Below, in pieces: positions 1-9,649 of a stretch of 64,000 bases of DNA. The position numbers and the translations under genes were made by a program. How positions within the stretch are numbered: the first letter of the stretch is position 1; each line of letters begins with the position of its first letter. The notes under the pieces are model-generated. The model was given only the letters and a program-made list of their open reading frames with translations. It searched no databases and was not told where the DNA came from. This DNA comes from Cryobacterium aureum (GTDB lineage Bacteria > Actinomycetota > Actinomycetes > Actinomycetales > Microbacteriaceae), in contig NZ_PPTG01000029.1 of NCBI RefSeq assembly GCF_002954245.1, positions 310,001 through 374,000 on the forward strand, given 5' to 3'.

Positions 1-164
1 TCATGAACCGCGACCCACATCTGGCGCCGGTCAGCGGGGTTTTTGCCGCGCAAACGATCAAACCGCAGGCGCGCAAACTGGCCGAGGATCGCGGCATCCG
101 CTGCCTGCTGCTCGACTACGACGCCATGCGGGGGCTGGACGACACGGCCTCGAAGCTCTTCTAG
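1..164 (+). CDS. nucS: Endonuclease NucS, C-terminal fragment (cut by window edge)
   Basis: Only the last 53 or so residues are present; the reading frame enters from the left edge and stops with TAG at 162-164. The residues [20 protein letters not shown] followed by an AEDRGIRC segment and a final LF match the conserved C-terminal tail of the NucS/EndoMS (DUF91) family, the mismatch-specific endonuclease that actinobacteria use in place of MutSL. NucS acts on G-T and related mismatches and binds the sliding clamp through its extreme C-terminus. The catalytic RecB-like core lies mainly in the missing part, so activity cannot be judged. The identification rests on recognising the tail. Confidence 0.82.
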   Translation, partial: MNRDPHLAPVSGVFAAQTIKPQARKLAEDRGIRCLLLDYDAMRGLDDTASKLF

Positions 165-263
165 TTCGGCGTACCGCGCAGGCCGACGACCACTAACCGG
201 GCAAAAGCTGAGAAATAATGGGCAAATGGGGGAAGTACGTTGAGATCGCCTAGGCTGGTGCGA

Positions 264-932
264 GTGAATCCCACTCTGACGCGCACCTGGAGCGCCATCC
301 TCTTTGACCTCGACGGAACCATCACCGATTCCGCCCCGGCCATCACCAGCTCTTTGGCCCGCACCTTCACGTTGCTCGGCCGCCCCGTTCCCTCCGCTGC
401 GGAACTCCTCGCCTATGTCGGCCCGCCGATGCTCGAGGCCTTTCAGGAATACGCGGGCATGACCGCCGACGAAGCCCGCGAGGCCATCTCGGTCTACCGA
501 GCTGAATATCACGGCACTGCAGCGCTGGATACGGCCGTCTTTCCCGGCATCGCCGGTCTGCTTGAGCGCATCCACGCGGCCGGGATTCCGCTTGCCCTGG
601 CCACCAGTAAGCCGGAACTGAGTGCGGTCGCCATCCTGACTCACTTTGACCTCGCGAAGTATTTCACGGCAACGGTCGGTGCCTCCGCTGACGAGACCCG
701 CAGCCACAAGGCCGACATCGTCGCCGAGGCCCTGGCGCGCCTCGCAGCAACCGGCGTCGACACCAGCGGTGCCGTCATGGTCGGCGACCGCAGCTACGAC
801 GCCATCGGCGCCCAGGCCAACGGCATTCCCGCCATTTTGGTGGAGTGGGGCTACGGCTCGCCCGCCGAAGCCGCCGCGGCGACCGCCGTGGTGCACTCGA
901 CCGACCAACTCGGCCGGTTGCTGCTCGGCTGA
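264..932 (+). CDS. HAD-superfamily hydrolase, phosphoglycolate phosphatase-like
   Basis: The protein (about 222 aa) has motif I FDLDGTITDS near the N-terminus, a threonine/serine motif II in ALATSKPE, a conserved lysine in SHKADIV, and motif III in MVGDRSYDAIGA. These are the four HAD phosphatase motifs with a small alpha-helical C1 cap. It probably dephosphorylates a small phosphometabolite such as phosphoglycolate; the substrate cannot be read from sequence. The GTG at 264 is preferred because a TAGGCT -10 box at 251-256 lies 7 nt upstream, the leaderless arrangement common in actinobacteria. A TTG at 240 with a GGGGGAAG at 227-234 is an alternative longer start. The gene follows nucS closely in the same direction. 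Confidence 0.85.
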   Translation: MNPTLTRTWSAILFDLDGTITDSAPAITSSLARTFTLLGRPVPSAAELLAYVGPPMLEAFQEYAGMTADEAREAISVYRAEYHGTAALDTAVFPGIAGLLERIHAAGIPLALATSKPELSAVAILTHFDLAKYFTATVGASADETRSHKADIVAEALARLAATGVDTSGAVMVGDRSYDAIGAQANGIPAILVEWGYGSPAEAAAATAVVHSTDQLGRLLLG

Positions 933-1016
933 TCCCTACCGGCCGGGGGCGCGTGCAGCTTTCGGCCGCGCGCGCAGCAAACCGTGTGCCGTCCGTCGCC
1001 TCGCGTGCCCCAGCCG

Positions 1017-2447
1017 CTAGGAGTCAAAGCCGAGGCCCAACGCGTCGAGGGTCTTGAGTAGGGCGTTGCGCTTGCCGCGGTTGTGGTCGGCGCGGTCCAG
1101 CGCCCACCGGGTGGCCTGAATTCCAGCGGATGCGATCGGTTCCGGCGGGAACGAAAGCGGACGGCCCCGCACCATCGCCAGTTCAGTGCGCTCAGTGGTG
1201 CGGCCGGCCAGCTGGTCGAGCATTACCCGGGCGGCGAAGTGCGTCGCGCCGACGCCGAGGCCGGTGAATCCGGCCGCGTAGCTGATGCGCCCGCCGCGAG
1301 CCTGCCCGAAGAAGGCGCAAAACTGGGTCGAAGTGTCGATGGCACCGGCCCATTTGTGGCTGAACCGCACCCCGGCCAGCTGCGGAAACGTCGTGAAGAA
1401 GTGACTCGCGAGCTTGGCAAAGGTCTCCGGCCGGTTCTCATAGCCGCTGCGCACCTGGCGGCCGTAGTGATAGACCGCGTCGTAGCCGCCGAACAGAATG
1501 CGATTGTCGGCGCTCAGCCGGTAGTAGTGAAACTGGTTGGCCAGGTCACTGAGGCCCTGCCTGTGCTGCCAGCCGATCGCGGCGAGCTGGTTCGCGTCGA
1601 GCGGTTCGGTCATGAGCACGTAATCATAGACCGGCACGGTCAAAAGTTTGTTGCGCTTGAGCAGGGACGGAAAGACGTTCGTGGCGAGGGCTGTCTTTCG
1701 GGCGGTCACGGTACCGCCTGCCGTCACGACCCGGGTGCCGTGTGCCGTCGTGAGTCCGGCCGTGTCGAGGTTCTGCACGAGCGAATGCTCGAAGATCTCG
1801 ACCCCGAGGTCGGTGGCCACGCGGGCCAGCTCGGCGGCGAGCTTGCCGGGATGCACGAGGGCGTTGCTGGCTTGATGCCAGACCCCGGCCAGGTAGGTCG
1901 GTGAGGCAACCTCCGCCTGCACCGCCGTCTGGTCCAGAAACACGGTGTTCTCGTCGGCCTTCTCCTCGCGCAGCCACTCCACCTGGTGCTCCTCGACCGC
2001 GAGGTCAATGGCCCCCGTGCGCTCGAAATCGCAGTTCAGGCCGAGTGATGCCACCGCTCGCTCGATGTCGTCGAGGTTCTCGTGGCCGAGCTCGGTCAGC
2101 CGGTCGATCTCCTGCGGCCAGCGCGTGCGCCCGTTCGCTTCGCCGTGGGTGAGACTCGCCTCGCAGAAACCGCCGTTCCGACCGGATGCCGCCCAGCCGA
2201 TCGTGCGTGCCTCCAGCAGCACCACGCGCGCCGCCGGATTCTGCTGCTTGGCCAGCACCGCACTCCATAGTCCGAGGTAGCCGCCGCCGACGATCGCCAG
2301 GTCGCAGGTGAGATTGCCGGAGAGCCGCGGATAGTTCGCCCGCGGCGCGAGGTCGTCGAGCCAGAAGGAGCCTTGCCGGGTGCCGGCGAGCGAGGCTGCA
2401 ACAACGGATGCTGCGGGCCGGGCTCGGTCGAAAATCGTGCTGCTCAT
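1017..2447 (-). CDS. FAD-dependent amine/amino-acid oxidoreductase (DAO fold)
   Basis: A 476-aa flavoprotein of the DAO superfamily. A dinucleotide-binding GGGYLG motif follows the strand DLAIVG near residue 60, with the acidic ribose-binding residue in VVLLEA and the SGRNGGF segment typical of PuuB-like gamma-glutamylputrescine oxidases and related amine oxidases. The C-terminal AAGFTGLGVGATHFAARVM segment completes the FAD site. It likely oxidises a secondary or primary amine; the substrate is unknown. The ATG at 2447 is chosen over an upstream in-frame start at 2501 because a GAGAGGA box lies about a dozen bases upstream and the upstream residues are low in recognisable structure. It stands alone between the HAD gene (convergent) and the hairpins behind hxlA. 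Confidence 0.83.
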   Translation of the reverse strand: MSSTIFDRARPAASVVAASLAGTRQGSFWLDDLAPRANYPRLSGNLTCDLAIVGGGYLGLWSAVLAKQQNPAARVVLLEARTIGWAASGRNGGFCEASLTHGEANGRTRWPQEIDRLTELGHENLDDIERAVASLGLNCDFERTGAIDLAVEEHQVEWLREEKADENTVFLDQTAVQAEVASPTYLAGVWHQASNALVHPGKLAAELARVATDLGVEIFEHSLVQNLDTAGLTTAHGTRVVTAGGTVTARKTALATNVFPSLLKRNKLLTVPVYDYVLMTEPLDANQLAAIGWQHRQGLSDLANQFHYYRLSADNRILFGGYDAVYHYGRQVRSGYENRPETFAKLASHFFTTFPQLAGVRFSHKWAGAIDTSTQFCAFFGQARGGRISYAAGFTGLGVGATHFAARVMLDQLAGRTTERTELAMVRGRPLSFPPEPIASAGIQATRWALDRADHNRGKRNALLKTLDALGLGFDS

Positions 2448-2596
2448 GCGGGATGCGCGTCCTCTCGCGGCGACGATGCCGCCACTTGGTCTGGGCGCCA
2501 CCAGCCTAGCGGCGCCCTCGACACAGCGGGCCGCCGCGACATCGCGGCCCGCAGGATCCGCTCCGGAGGGAAGTTCGTGACCTGTCCATTTCCTGG

Positions 2597-2667
2597 ACGG
2601 GGCCCGGGCCCCGTCCCTGGGCCCAGTTTATAGACTGGGCCCGCGTTCCGGGCCCGGGCCCCGTCCC
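2597..2667. repeat. Nested GC-rich palindromes: two 18-bp direct repeats around a hairpin
   Basis: The 18-mer GGGCCCGGGCCCCGTCCC occurs at 2600-2617 and again, without mismatch, at 2650-2667. Between them lies a perfect hairpin with arms 2619-2627 and 2634-2642 (GGGCCCAGT/ACTGGGCCC) and a 6-nt loop. The first repeat is also part of the perfect palindrome ACGGGGCCCGGGCCCCGT at 2597-2614. The block sits in the 335-bp gap between hxlA and the oxidoreductase gene. It could be a terminator array or a small dispersed repeat. Confidence 0.8.
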
Positions 2668-2737
2668 AAATCCGACGCGACCGGGTGTTCCGGAACGGAT
2701 TCTGCCGGCGGTGAGCGCGGGCATCCGCAACGCAGAA

Positions 2738-2765
2738 GTGCCGCCCCGCGGAAGCGGGACGGCAC
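2738..2765 (-). terminator. Putative terminator hairpin downstream of hxlA
   Basis: Arms GTGCCGCCCCGC (2738-2749) and GCGGGACGGCAC (2754-2765) pair with one mismatch over 12 bp. It lies 17 bp after the hxlA stop on the minus strand. There is no strong U-tract, which is usual for high-GC actinobacteria. Confidence 0.6.
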
Positions 2766-2782
2766 CAGATGAAACGCTGGGA

Positions 2783-3406
2783 CTAGATGATCGCGGCGCG
2801 CAGAGCGGCAGCGGCAGCGGCCGGGTCCTCGGCGCCGTAGATCGCTCCGCCGGCAACGGCGACCGTTGCTCCGGCGCGCTGCACCGAGGCGATGGTCGCC
2901 AGGCTCACGCCACCGGCGAGGGAGAATGGAACCTTGGCGGTTTCGCCCTGGTTGAGCAGTGTTGCGAGCGAGAAGCCGGGCTCGGCCTGCTCGTCGAGTC
3001 CAGCGTGCATCTCGACGAACTGGGCGCCGAGCGCGGTGACCTCGCGGGCACGGGTGACCTTGTCGGCGACGCCGATGAGGTCGACGACGATGCCCTTGCC
3101 GTGCTTGGTCGCGGCGGCGACGGCACCGATGATGGTGCTGTCCCCGGCCGTGCCGAGCACTGTCACGAGGTCGGCCCCGGCGGCGAAGGCGATGTCGGCT
3201 TCGAGCTCGCCGGCATCCATCGTCTTGAGATCGGCGAAGACGATCTTGTCGGGGTGCGCGGCCTTAATCGCGGTGACGGCGCGCAGGCCCTCTGCCTTGA
3301 TCAGCGGGGTGCCGAGCTCGATGATGTCGACGTGCGGGGCGACCTGCGCGGCGAGCGCGAGTGCGGCGTCGGTGGTCAGTACGTCCATTGCAACCTGAAG
3401 CTTCAT
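2783..3406 (-). CDS. hxlA: 3-hexulose-6-phosphate synthase
   Basis: Aldolase-type TIM barrel of 207 aa, the usual length for hexulose-6-phosphate synthase. It condenses formaldehyde with ribulose 5-phosphate to hexulose 6-phosphate, the entry step of the ribulose monophosphate pathway. Visible family signatures are QVAMD at the N-terminus, HVDIIELGTPLIKAEG, the catalytic-strand segment VFADLKTMDAGE with its conserved Asp-Lys and Asp, and the phosphate-binding GGV and AGGAIYGAEDP loops at the C-terminus. The gene is followed by a hairpin and preceded 57 bp upstream by hxlB on the same strand, so the two are probably one transcript. The cytosolic enzyme serves formaldehyde detoxification or C1 assimilation. 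Confidence 0.93.
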   Translation of the reverse strand: MKLQVAMDVLTTDAALALAAQVAPHVDIIELGTPLIKAEGLRAVTAIKAAHPDKIVFADLKTMDAGELEADIAFAAGADLVTVLGTAGDSTIIGAVAAATKHGKGIVVDLIGVADKVTRAREVTALGAQFVEMHAGLDEQAEPGFSLATLLNQGETAKVPFSLAGGVSLATIASVQRAGATVAVAGGAIYGAEDPAAAAAALRAAII

Positions 3407-3463
3407 GGGGTTCTGCTTTCTGTTAGTGATTAAGAGTGGAAAGTTCGTGTGGAGCCGCGTGCC

Positions 3464-4048
3464 TCATTCGAGGTTGGCATGACGCGGCCAGAGCTGTTCG
3501 GCCGTGGCCCCGCTTCGCTGCCAGAGCGTGTGAAACAGGGCATCGCCAACGAGCAGCACGGCCTGCTCGAACAGTCCGCCCGAATACTGGGCTGACACCG
3601 CTCCGGCATGATCCTGCTTGGTGGCGGCCGGAATGACCACGGTTACCGTAGCGAGCCGCCCGAGCGGCGACTCGGGAGCAGTGGTGAGTGCGAGAATGAT
3701 CGCACCCACGCCGTGCGCCGTTTCGGCGGCACGCACAATGGCGCCCGTCGTTCCGGATCCGCTCGCGACCAGCAACAGATCGCCAGAGGCGATTGCCGGG
3801 CTGGTCACCTCGCCGACGACGTGAACGTCGAGTCCGAGATGCATCAGCCGCATAGCGGTCATCTTCAGCGCCAAGCCGGAGCGACCCGCACCCAGCACGA
3901 ATACTCGGGGCGCCGCAGCGAGTACAGCGACCGCCTCGTCGAGCGATGAAGCGGATGCAGACCGCAGCGCGTCGACGACGTGGCTGTTCTCAGCGAAAAT
4001 GAGGCCAAGGGCATCCGCTGTAGTTGGGGTGGTTATTGTTTCGGTCAT
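3464..4048 (-). CDS. hxlB: 6-phospho-3-hexuloisomerase
   Basis: A 194-aa SIS-domain protein that isomerises hexulose 6-phosphate to fructose 6-phosphate, the second dedicated ribulose-monophosphate step. The SIS signatures are VFVLGAGRSG (about residues 49-58), the sugar-phosphate-binding LLLVASGSGTTGAIV, and the C-terminal ALFHTLWQR helix that carries the isomerase His and Arg-like residues. Pairing with hxlA downstream supports the assignment over other SIS isomerases. It starts at ATG 4048 and is divergent from the LuxR-type gene at 4162; the 113 bp between them must hold both promoters. Confidence 0.92.
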   Translation of the reverse strand: MTETITTPTTADALGLIFAENSHVVDALRSASASSLDEAVAVLAAAPRVFVLGAGRSGLALKMTAMRLMHLGLDVHVVGEVTSPAIASGDLLLVASGSGTTGAIVRAAETAHGVGAIILALTTAPESPLGRLATVTVVIPAATKQDHAGAVSAQYSGGLFEQAVLLVGDALFHTLWQRSGATAEQLWPRHANLE

Positions 4049-4161
4049 AGGTCAATACTCCACTCCTTCGAGCGGGAATACTGCCCGCCAAAAGAATGGT
4101 TTAACTACCCAAACGGATGGCTCTGAGTGGGAATCAGGGATGACCCGGGTAGGCTAGACCT

Positions 4162-5019
4162 ATGACGATCTTCGCAACCTCCCCCGAGCCCGGCACTCGC
4201 CCTGCCGGTTTATCCGCGCAGACCGCGCGCAGCGCGGCGGCCGAGCGCTCGAAACTCATCGCCGACCTGACTGACGCGCACGCGACCACGCTGGAAACCC
4301 TGCTCGCCGTGCTGCGCTCGGGCAGCACCAGTGACACGGCCGCCCGCCAGAAAGCCACCGAACTGGCCGCCGCTGCGATGGTAACGCTGCGCGCGGTGAG
4401 TGACCTCGATCGCAGCCTCACCGAAGAGCCCGTGGCCCGCGCCTTCGAACGTCTCAAGAACGACCTGCGTCCGCTCGTGCGCTTCGGCGACCTCGACGTG
4501 CAGTTCATCGAGCCACCGGTCAACGGCCGCGCCCTGCCCGGTGAAGTCGCGCACGAAGCCCGCGCCATCGTGCGCGGCGCGGTACTCGCCCTGGTCGAGC
4601 AGCCCGGGGTTGCGCGGGTGCGCGTGCAGTGGGACTGCGACGGCAGCAACCTGCTGATTCGCATTCGCGACGACGGACCGGGCGACCTCGACGCGGAGGT
4701 TCCCAGTGTGCGTCAGCTCGCCGCCCGCGTCGTCGCGCTCAGCGGCACCCTGGGCGTCCAGTCGACGGCGGGCTGGGGGTCGGAGATGGCGGTGTCGCTG
4801 CCGCTCGACGCGCCCACGGCATCCGTTTCTGCTGCTGCGGCCTGGGGGCTCAGCCCGCGCGAGCGCGGCGTGCTTGAACTGGTGGCGTCGGGCGCGCGCA
4901 ACAAGGCCATCGCCGAGGCGCTGACCATCAGCGAGAACACGGTCAAGTTTCACGTGGCCAATCTGCTGCGCAAGGTCGGTGCCTCGACCCGCGCCGAACT
5001 GGCCGCCCTCGCCCGCTGA
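4162..5019 (+). CDS. LuxR-type regulator with degenerate histidine-kinase-like ATPase domain
   Basis: This 285-aa protein has a helical N-terminal part, a GHKL/HATPase-like middle (about residues 130-215) and a C-terminal LuxR HTH (about 222-285: LSPRERGVLELVASGARNKA, then ISENTVKFHVANLLRK). The ATPase part keeps a G1-like DDGPGDLD and a late GWGSEMAVSLPL, but the N-box asparagine seen in true kinases is missing: the equivalent helix reads AIVRGAVLALVEQ. There is no phosphorylatable HisKA motif. It is thus probably a one-component regulator with a ligand- or nucleotide-sensing fold. A TAGGCT box at 4150-4155 sits 6 nt before ATG 4162, so the transcript is likely leaderless. It is divergent from hxlBA and is a candidate regulator of formaldehyde assimilation (inference). 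Confidence 0.75.
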   Translation: MTIFATSPEPGTRPAGLSAQTARSAAAERSKLIADLTDAHATTLETLLAVLRSGSTSDTAARQKATELAAAAMVTLRAVSDLDRSLTEEPVARAFERLKNDLRPLVRFGDLDVQFIEPPVNGRALPGEVAHEARAIVRGAVLALVEQPGVARVRVQWDCDGSNLLIRIRDDGPGDLDAEVPSVRQLAARVVALSGTLGVQSTAGWGSEMAVSLPLDAPTASVSAAAAWGLSPRERGVLELVASGARNKAIAEALTISENTVKFHVANLLRKVGASTRAELAALAR

Positions 5020-5180
5020 CCGGATGCCCGGCGCCAGCTCCCGGACCGCCGCAGACTCACCGCGCCAGCTCCCGACGGTCGCGCCACCTATGCCTGGCGC
5101 GGTGATCCATAACGGGCGCGGTGACCGCCTAGCGTGGCCAAGCTCGACCCACGCTAAGGTGAAGGGGTCAGAAGACACAC

Positions 5181-6948
<1,768 letters not shown>

Positions 6949-7001
6949 TCTGTGAGTACTGATCTCGGCGACTGTCGCGGCTGAAAGCTCGAGGACTCGC
7001 A

Positions 7002-7469
7002 CTACTTGCTGAACAGGCGACCGAAGAAACCCATCTTCTTGGTCCAGCCGTTCTGCTCCAGAAAAACGAACAACGGCGTCTTGATTTGTGAGGTCGAGAA
7101 GGAGTACGACAGCACGGGAGAAACACCGTTTTTGGTCTTGTTGATTCCGCCGAACTCGAAGCTGGATTCCTTGCCATAGGACTTTCCGGAGGACACGCTC
7201 GTGCCAAAGGAAAGTCCGCCGCCGTTCAGGGAGACACTCGTCGAGGTCTGCCGCTCGGAGTAGTCGTAGGTGTCCTCCTTCTCGTCGAAGGTGACGATGA
7301 TCTTGTACTTCTTGTCGATCGCGGCCGCTTCGGTCGGGTAGAGCGAGATTGCGCTCACGATATCCCATTGACCGACGAGGGTCTTGCCCTTCGCCTCGAA
7401 GGTATACGGTTCGCCGTCGATATTCAGGGATGGAACGAGCTCCAGGAGCTTTTCTAGGGTGGTGGTCAT
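7002..7469 (-). CDS. Hypothetical protein, beta-rich
   Basis: A 155-aa protein not recognised as a known family. It is rich in Ser, Gly, Tyr and Lys, with alternating polar/hydrophobic stretches (YKIIVTFDEKEDTYDYSE, then SVSLNGGGLSFGTSVSSG) suggesting antiparallel beta strands, and a basic end GFFGRLFSK. There is no signal peptide or membrane segment. Lysine content is unusually high for this genome. Codon third positions are GC-rich and the frame is intact, so it is probably real. It is convergent with thiC and has no operon partner. Confidence 0.6.
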   Translation of the reverse strand: MTTTLEKLLELVPSLNIDGEPYTFEAKGKTLVGQWDIVSAISLYPTEAAAIDKKYKIIVTFDEKEDTYDYSERQTSTSVSLNGGGLSFGTSVSSGKSYGKESSFEFGGINKTKNGVSPVLSYSFSTSQIKTPLFVFLEQNGWTKKMGFFGRLFSK

Positions 7470-7529
7470 GCGACGAGCCTAGAGTTGTAGGCCAACTCGC
7501 CGCCCCCTCCCCTTCGGGGCCGCACTCCT

Positions 7530-7659
7530 CGGCATCCGCATACTGCTCGCAGGTGATCAGATAGCTGACCCGCACGAGCGGGTACACACCGGCAGCGCTA
7601 CTGTGCCGGTCGACATCGATGACGAGGTCGTTCGGGTTCTCGCGCGGCACCACGGGTGA
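7530..7659 (-). pseudogene. Probable remnant of a phosphate-binding protein PstS (C-terminal region)
   Basis: Reading the minus strand from about 7659 gives NPNDLVIDVDR and then AGVYPLVRVSYLITCEQYAD. This resembles the C-terminal strand-helix region of actinobacterial PstS proteins, where a YP(L/I)VLVSY-type segment is typical. No upstream phosphate-binding domain follows: the frame has no start with a ribosome-binding site and the sequence further upstream is unrelated. It therefore looks like a decayed fragment. The assignment is from pattern memory and is tentative. Confidence 0.4.
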
Positions 7660-7669
7660 GGCGTCGACG

Positions 7670-7737
7670 CGTGAGTTTGCCCGCGAAAAATGCCTCGTAA
7701 CGCACGGCTCGGCGTGGGTCCCAACCGAAAACTCACG
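7670..7737. repeat. Short element bounded by 9-bp inverted repeat
   Basis: CGTGAGTTT at 7670-7678 and AAACTCACG at 7729-7737 form a perfect 9-bp inverted repeat around about 50 bp. It lies inside the roughly 400-bp gene-poor stretch 7470-7876, next to the PstS-like fragment. It could be a small non-autonomous repeat; no gene is supported here. Confidence 0.45.
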
Positions 7738-7876
7738 GCTGGACGAGCGGCAGGTTGCCGCTACTCGAGCCCGTTCGTATGCCTCCGCGGTGCCATCACG
7801 AGCGACGAAGAGGCACCATCTACGACTACTTCGGCGTGAGCATCGTCGCCACCGCCCCCGCCGAGGTGACCGCGGG

Positions 7877-9640
7877 TCACACCGGCGAGTCCGGTCCGGC
7901 GTCGATCAACACGATCGTGTCCCCTGATGTGATATTCCCACCGATTCCGTAACCGAGGTCACCGACAATACCGTCTCGGTGGGCGGTCACGGTGGATTCC
8001 ATCTTCATGGCTTCGAGAATAAGAATCGGCTGACCCTGAGTCACTGTTTCACCGGAACGTACCAACCACTTCACGACCGATCCACTCGTCGGCGATCGCA
8101 GCGCTCGAGCGTCTTCGGTCGCCGAGGGTTGCTGCCGCTGGTCCGTCGACAGAGAACTGCTGTCACGTCCAACCAGTGGTTCGCACAATGACGCCGGGAG
8201 CCCCAGCGCCATCCGCTTGCCGTTCAATTCGATGGTGATCGTCCGTCGCGGTTCCTCCGGCGGCGTCGGTGAGAATTGCGGATCACCACCGATTCGATTC
8301 ACGAACTCGGCCTCGATCCACCCGGTGTAGACACCGAGTCGGTCTTCTGCCGTGAAGGCCGCATCATCGACCACGGCCCGATGAAAAGGAAGCACAGTCG
8401 GAAGGCCGGTTATTTCGCATTCGGCCAGCGCACGACGAGCCCGGCGCAGGGCCTGCTCCCGCGTCGCACCCGTGACGATGAGCTTGGCCAGCAGCGAATC
8501 AAACTCGGGCGGAACGATTGAACCGCTGCGCACGCCGGAATCCACCCGGATTCCCGGCCCCGACGGGATCGTGAAGCTGGCAACCCGGCCGGGAGAGGGC
8601 AAGAATCCACGGCCGACATCTTCGGCATTGATCCGAAACTCAAAGGCATGCCCGCACGGTTCCACATCGTGCAGTACAGGCACGGGCCGGCCGTCCGCGA
8701 TGGCCAACTGCGCCAACACGATATCGATTCCCGACGTTTCTTCGGTGACGGGGTGCTCAACCTGCAACCGGGTATTCACCTCAAGAAAAGACACCGAGCC
8801 ATCTTCGGCGATGAGGTACTCAACCGTTCCCGCGCCGACGTACTCCACTTCGCGGCAGATCGCCTTGGCTGACGTGACAATCTCATCGTGTTGTGCGGCA
8901 CTGAGAAAGGGCGCAGGGGCTTCTTCGACCAGCTTTTGATTTCGACGTTGGAGCGAACAATCACGGGTACCGACGACGATCACATTGCCGTGGCTGTCGG
9001 CCAGAATTTGGGCTTCGACGTGCCGCGGGCGATCGAGAAAGCGCTCGACATAACACTCGCCGCGGCCGAAGGCGGCTTGCGACTCACGTACCGCGGCCGC
9101 GAAAGCCTCCGGAATTTCATCGAGCTCGCGAACGATTTTCAGGCCGCGACCGCCGCCGCCGAACGCTGCCTTGATGGCAATGGGAAGCCCTTCACGCGCG
9201 GCAAACTCCTCCACCTCCGAGGCGTTGCTCACCGTACCGGTGGAGCCGACGACGAGCGGGGCACCAACCTTGATCGCGATCTCCCGAGCAGAGACTTTGT
9301 TTCCCAACAACCGGATTGCCCGCGGCGTCGGACCGATCCAGGTCAGGCCGGCGTCGATCACGGCGTCGGCAAAGTCAGCATTCTCAGACAGGAAACCATA
9401 GCCGGGATGCACCGCATCGGCACCCGATGCCCGCGCGCAGGCCAGCAATTTCGTGGCGTTCAGGTAGGTTTCGGCCGGGCTGACTCCGTTGAGCGCCCAG
9501 GCCTCCGAGGCCAGGCTGACGTGCCACGCGTCAGCGTCGATATCTGCGTAGACGGCCACCGAGCGAAGGCCGGCGTCGTCGCAGGCGCGAATAATCCGAA
9601 TGGCTATTTCGCCTCGATTGGCGATGAGAACTTTCTTCAT
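7877..9640 (-). CDS. Biotin carboxylase with fused biotin carboxyl carrier domain
   Basis: A 587-aa protein: biotin carboxylase N-terminal domain ([20 protein letters not shown]), ATP-grasp centre with the glycine-rich GGGGRGLK loop and [15 protein letters not shown], biotin carboxylase C-terminal domain, and a C-terminal biotinyl domain with the attachment lysine in EAMKME near residue 545. It carboxylates its own biotin with ATP and bicarbonate. It is the last gene of the Pxp-type operon, 9 bp after the fused PxpB-PxpC gene. KipA/KipI-type proteins are homologous to the carboxyltransferase part of urea carboxylase, so this subunit probably supplies carboxybiotin to them rather than to acetyl-CoA carboxylase (inference). 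Confidence 0.9.
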   Translation of the reverse strand: MKKVLIANRGEIAIRIIRACDDAGLRSVAVYADIDADAWHVSLASEAWALNGVSPAETYLNATKLLACARASGADAVHPGYGFLSENADFADAVIDAGLTWIGPTPRAIRLLGNKVSAREIAIKVGAPLVVGSTGTVSNASEVEEFAAREGLPIAIKAAFGGGGRGLKIVRELDEIPEAFAAAVRESQAAFGRGECYVERFLDRPRHVEAQILADSHGNVIVVGTRDCSLQRRNQKLVEEAPAPFLSAAQHDEIVTSAKAICREVEYVGAGTVEYLIAEDGSVSFLEVNTRLQVEHPVTEETSGIDIVLAQLAIADGRPVPVLHDVEPCGHAFEFRINAEDVGRGFLPSPGRVASFTIPSGPGIRVDSGVRSGSIVPPEFDSLLAKLIVTGATREQALRRARRALAECEITGLPTVLPFHRAVVDDAAFTAEDRLGVYTGWIEAEFVNRIGGDPQFSPTPPEEPRRTITIELNGKRMALGLPASLCEPLVGRDSSSLSTDQRQQPSATEDARALRSPTSGSVVKWLVRSGETVTQGQPILILEAMKMESTVTAHRDGIVGDLGYGIGGNITSGDTIVLIDAGPDSPV

Positions 9641-9649
9641 AGGCCTCGA

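Noticed and set aside
1083-1904. Long plus-strand frame opposite the FAD oxidoreductase
   Set aside because: It is the complement of a gene with clear flavoprotein motifs; its translation has no family similarity and arises from high GC.
4210-5178. Minus-strand frame of 322 codons over the LuxR-type gene
   Set aside because: Antisense of a gene with a recognisable HTH; arginine/glycine/alanine-rich and without a start signal.
7755-7952. Small plus-strand frame ending opposite the carboxylase
   Set aside because: Weak codon bias and no ribosome-binding site; the [15 protein letters not shown] stretch matches nothing I recognise.
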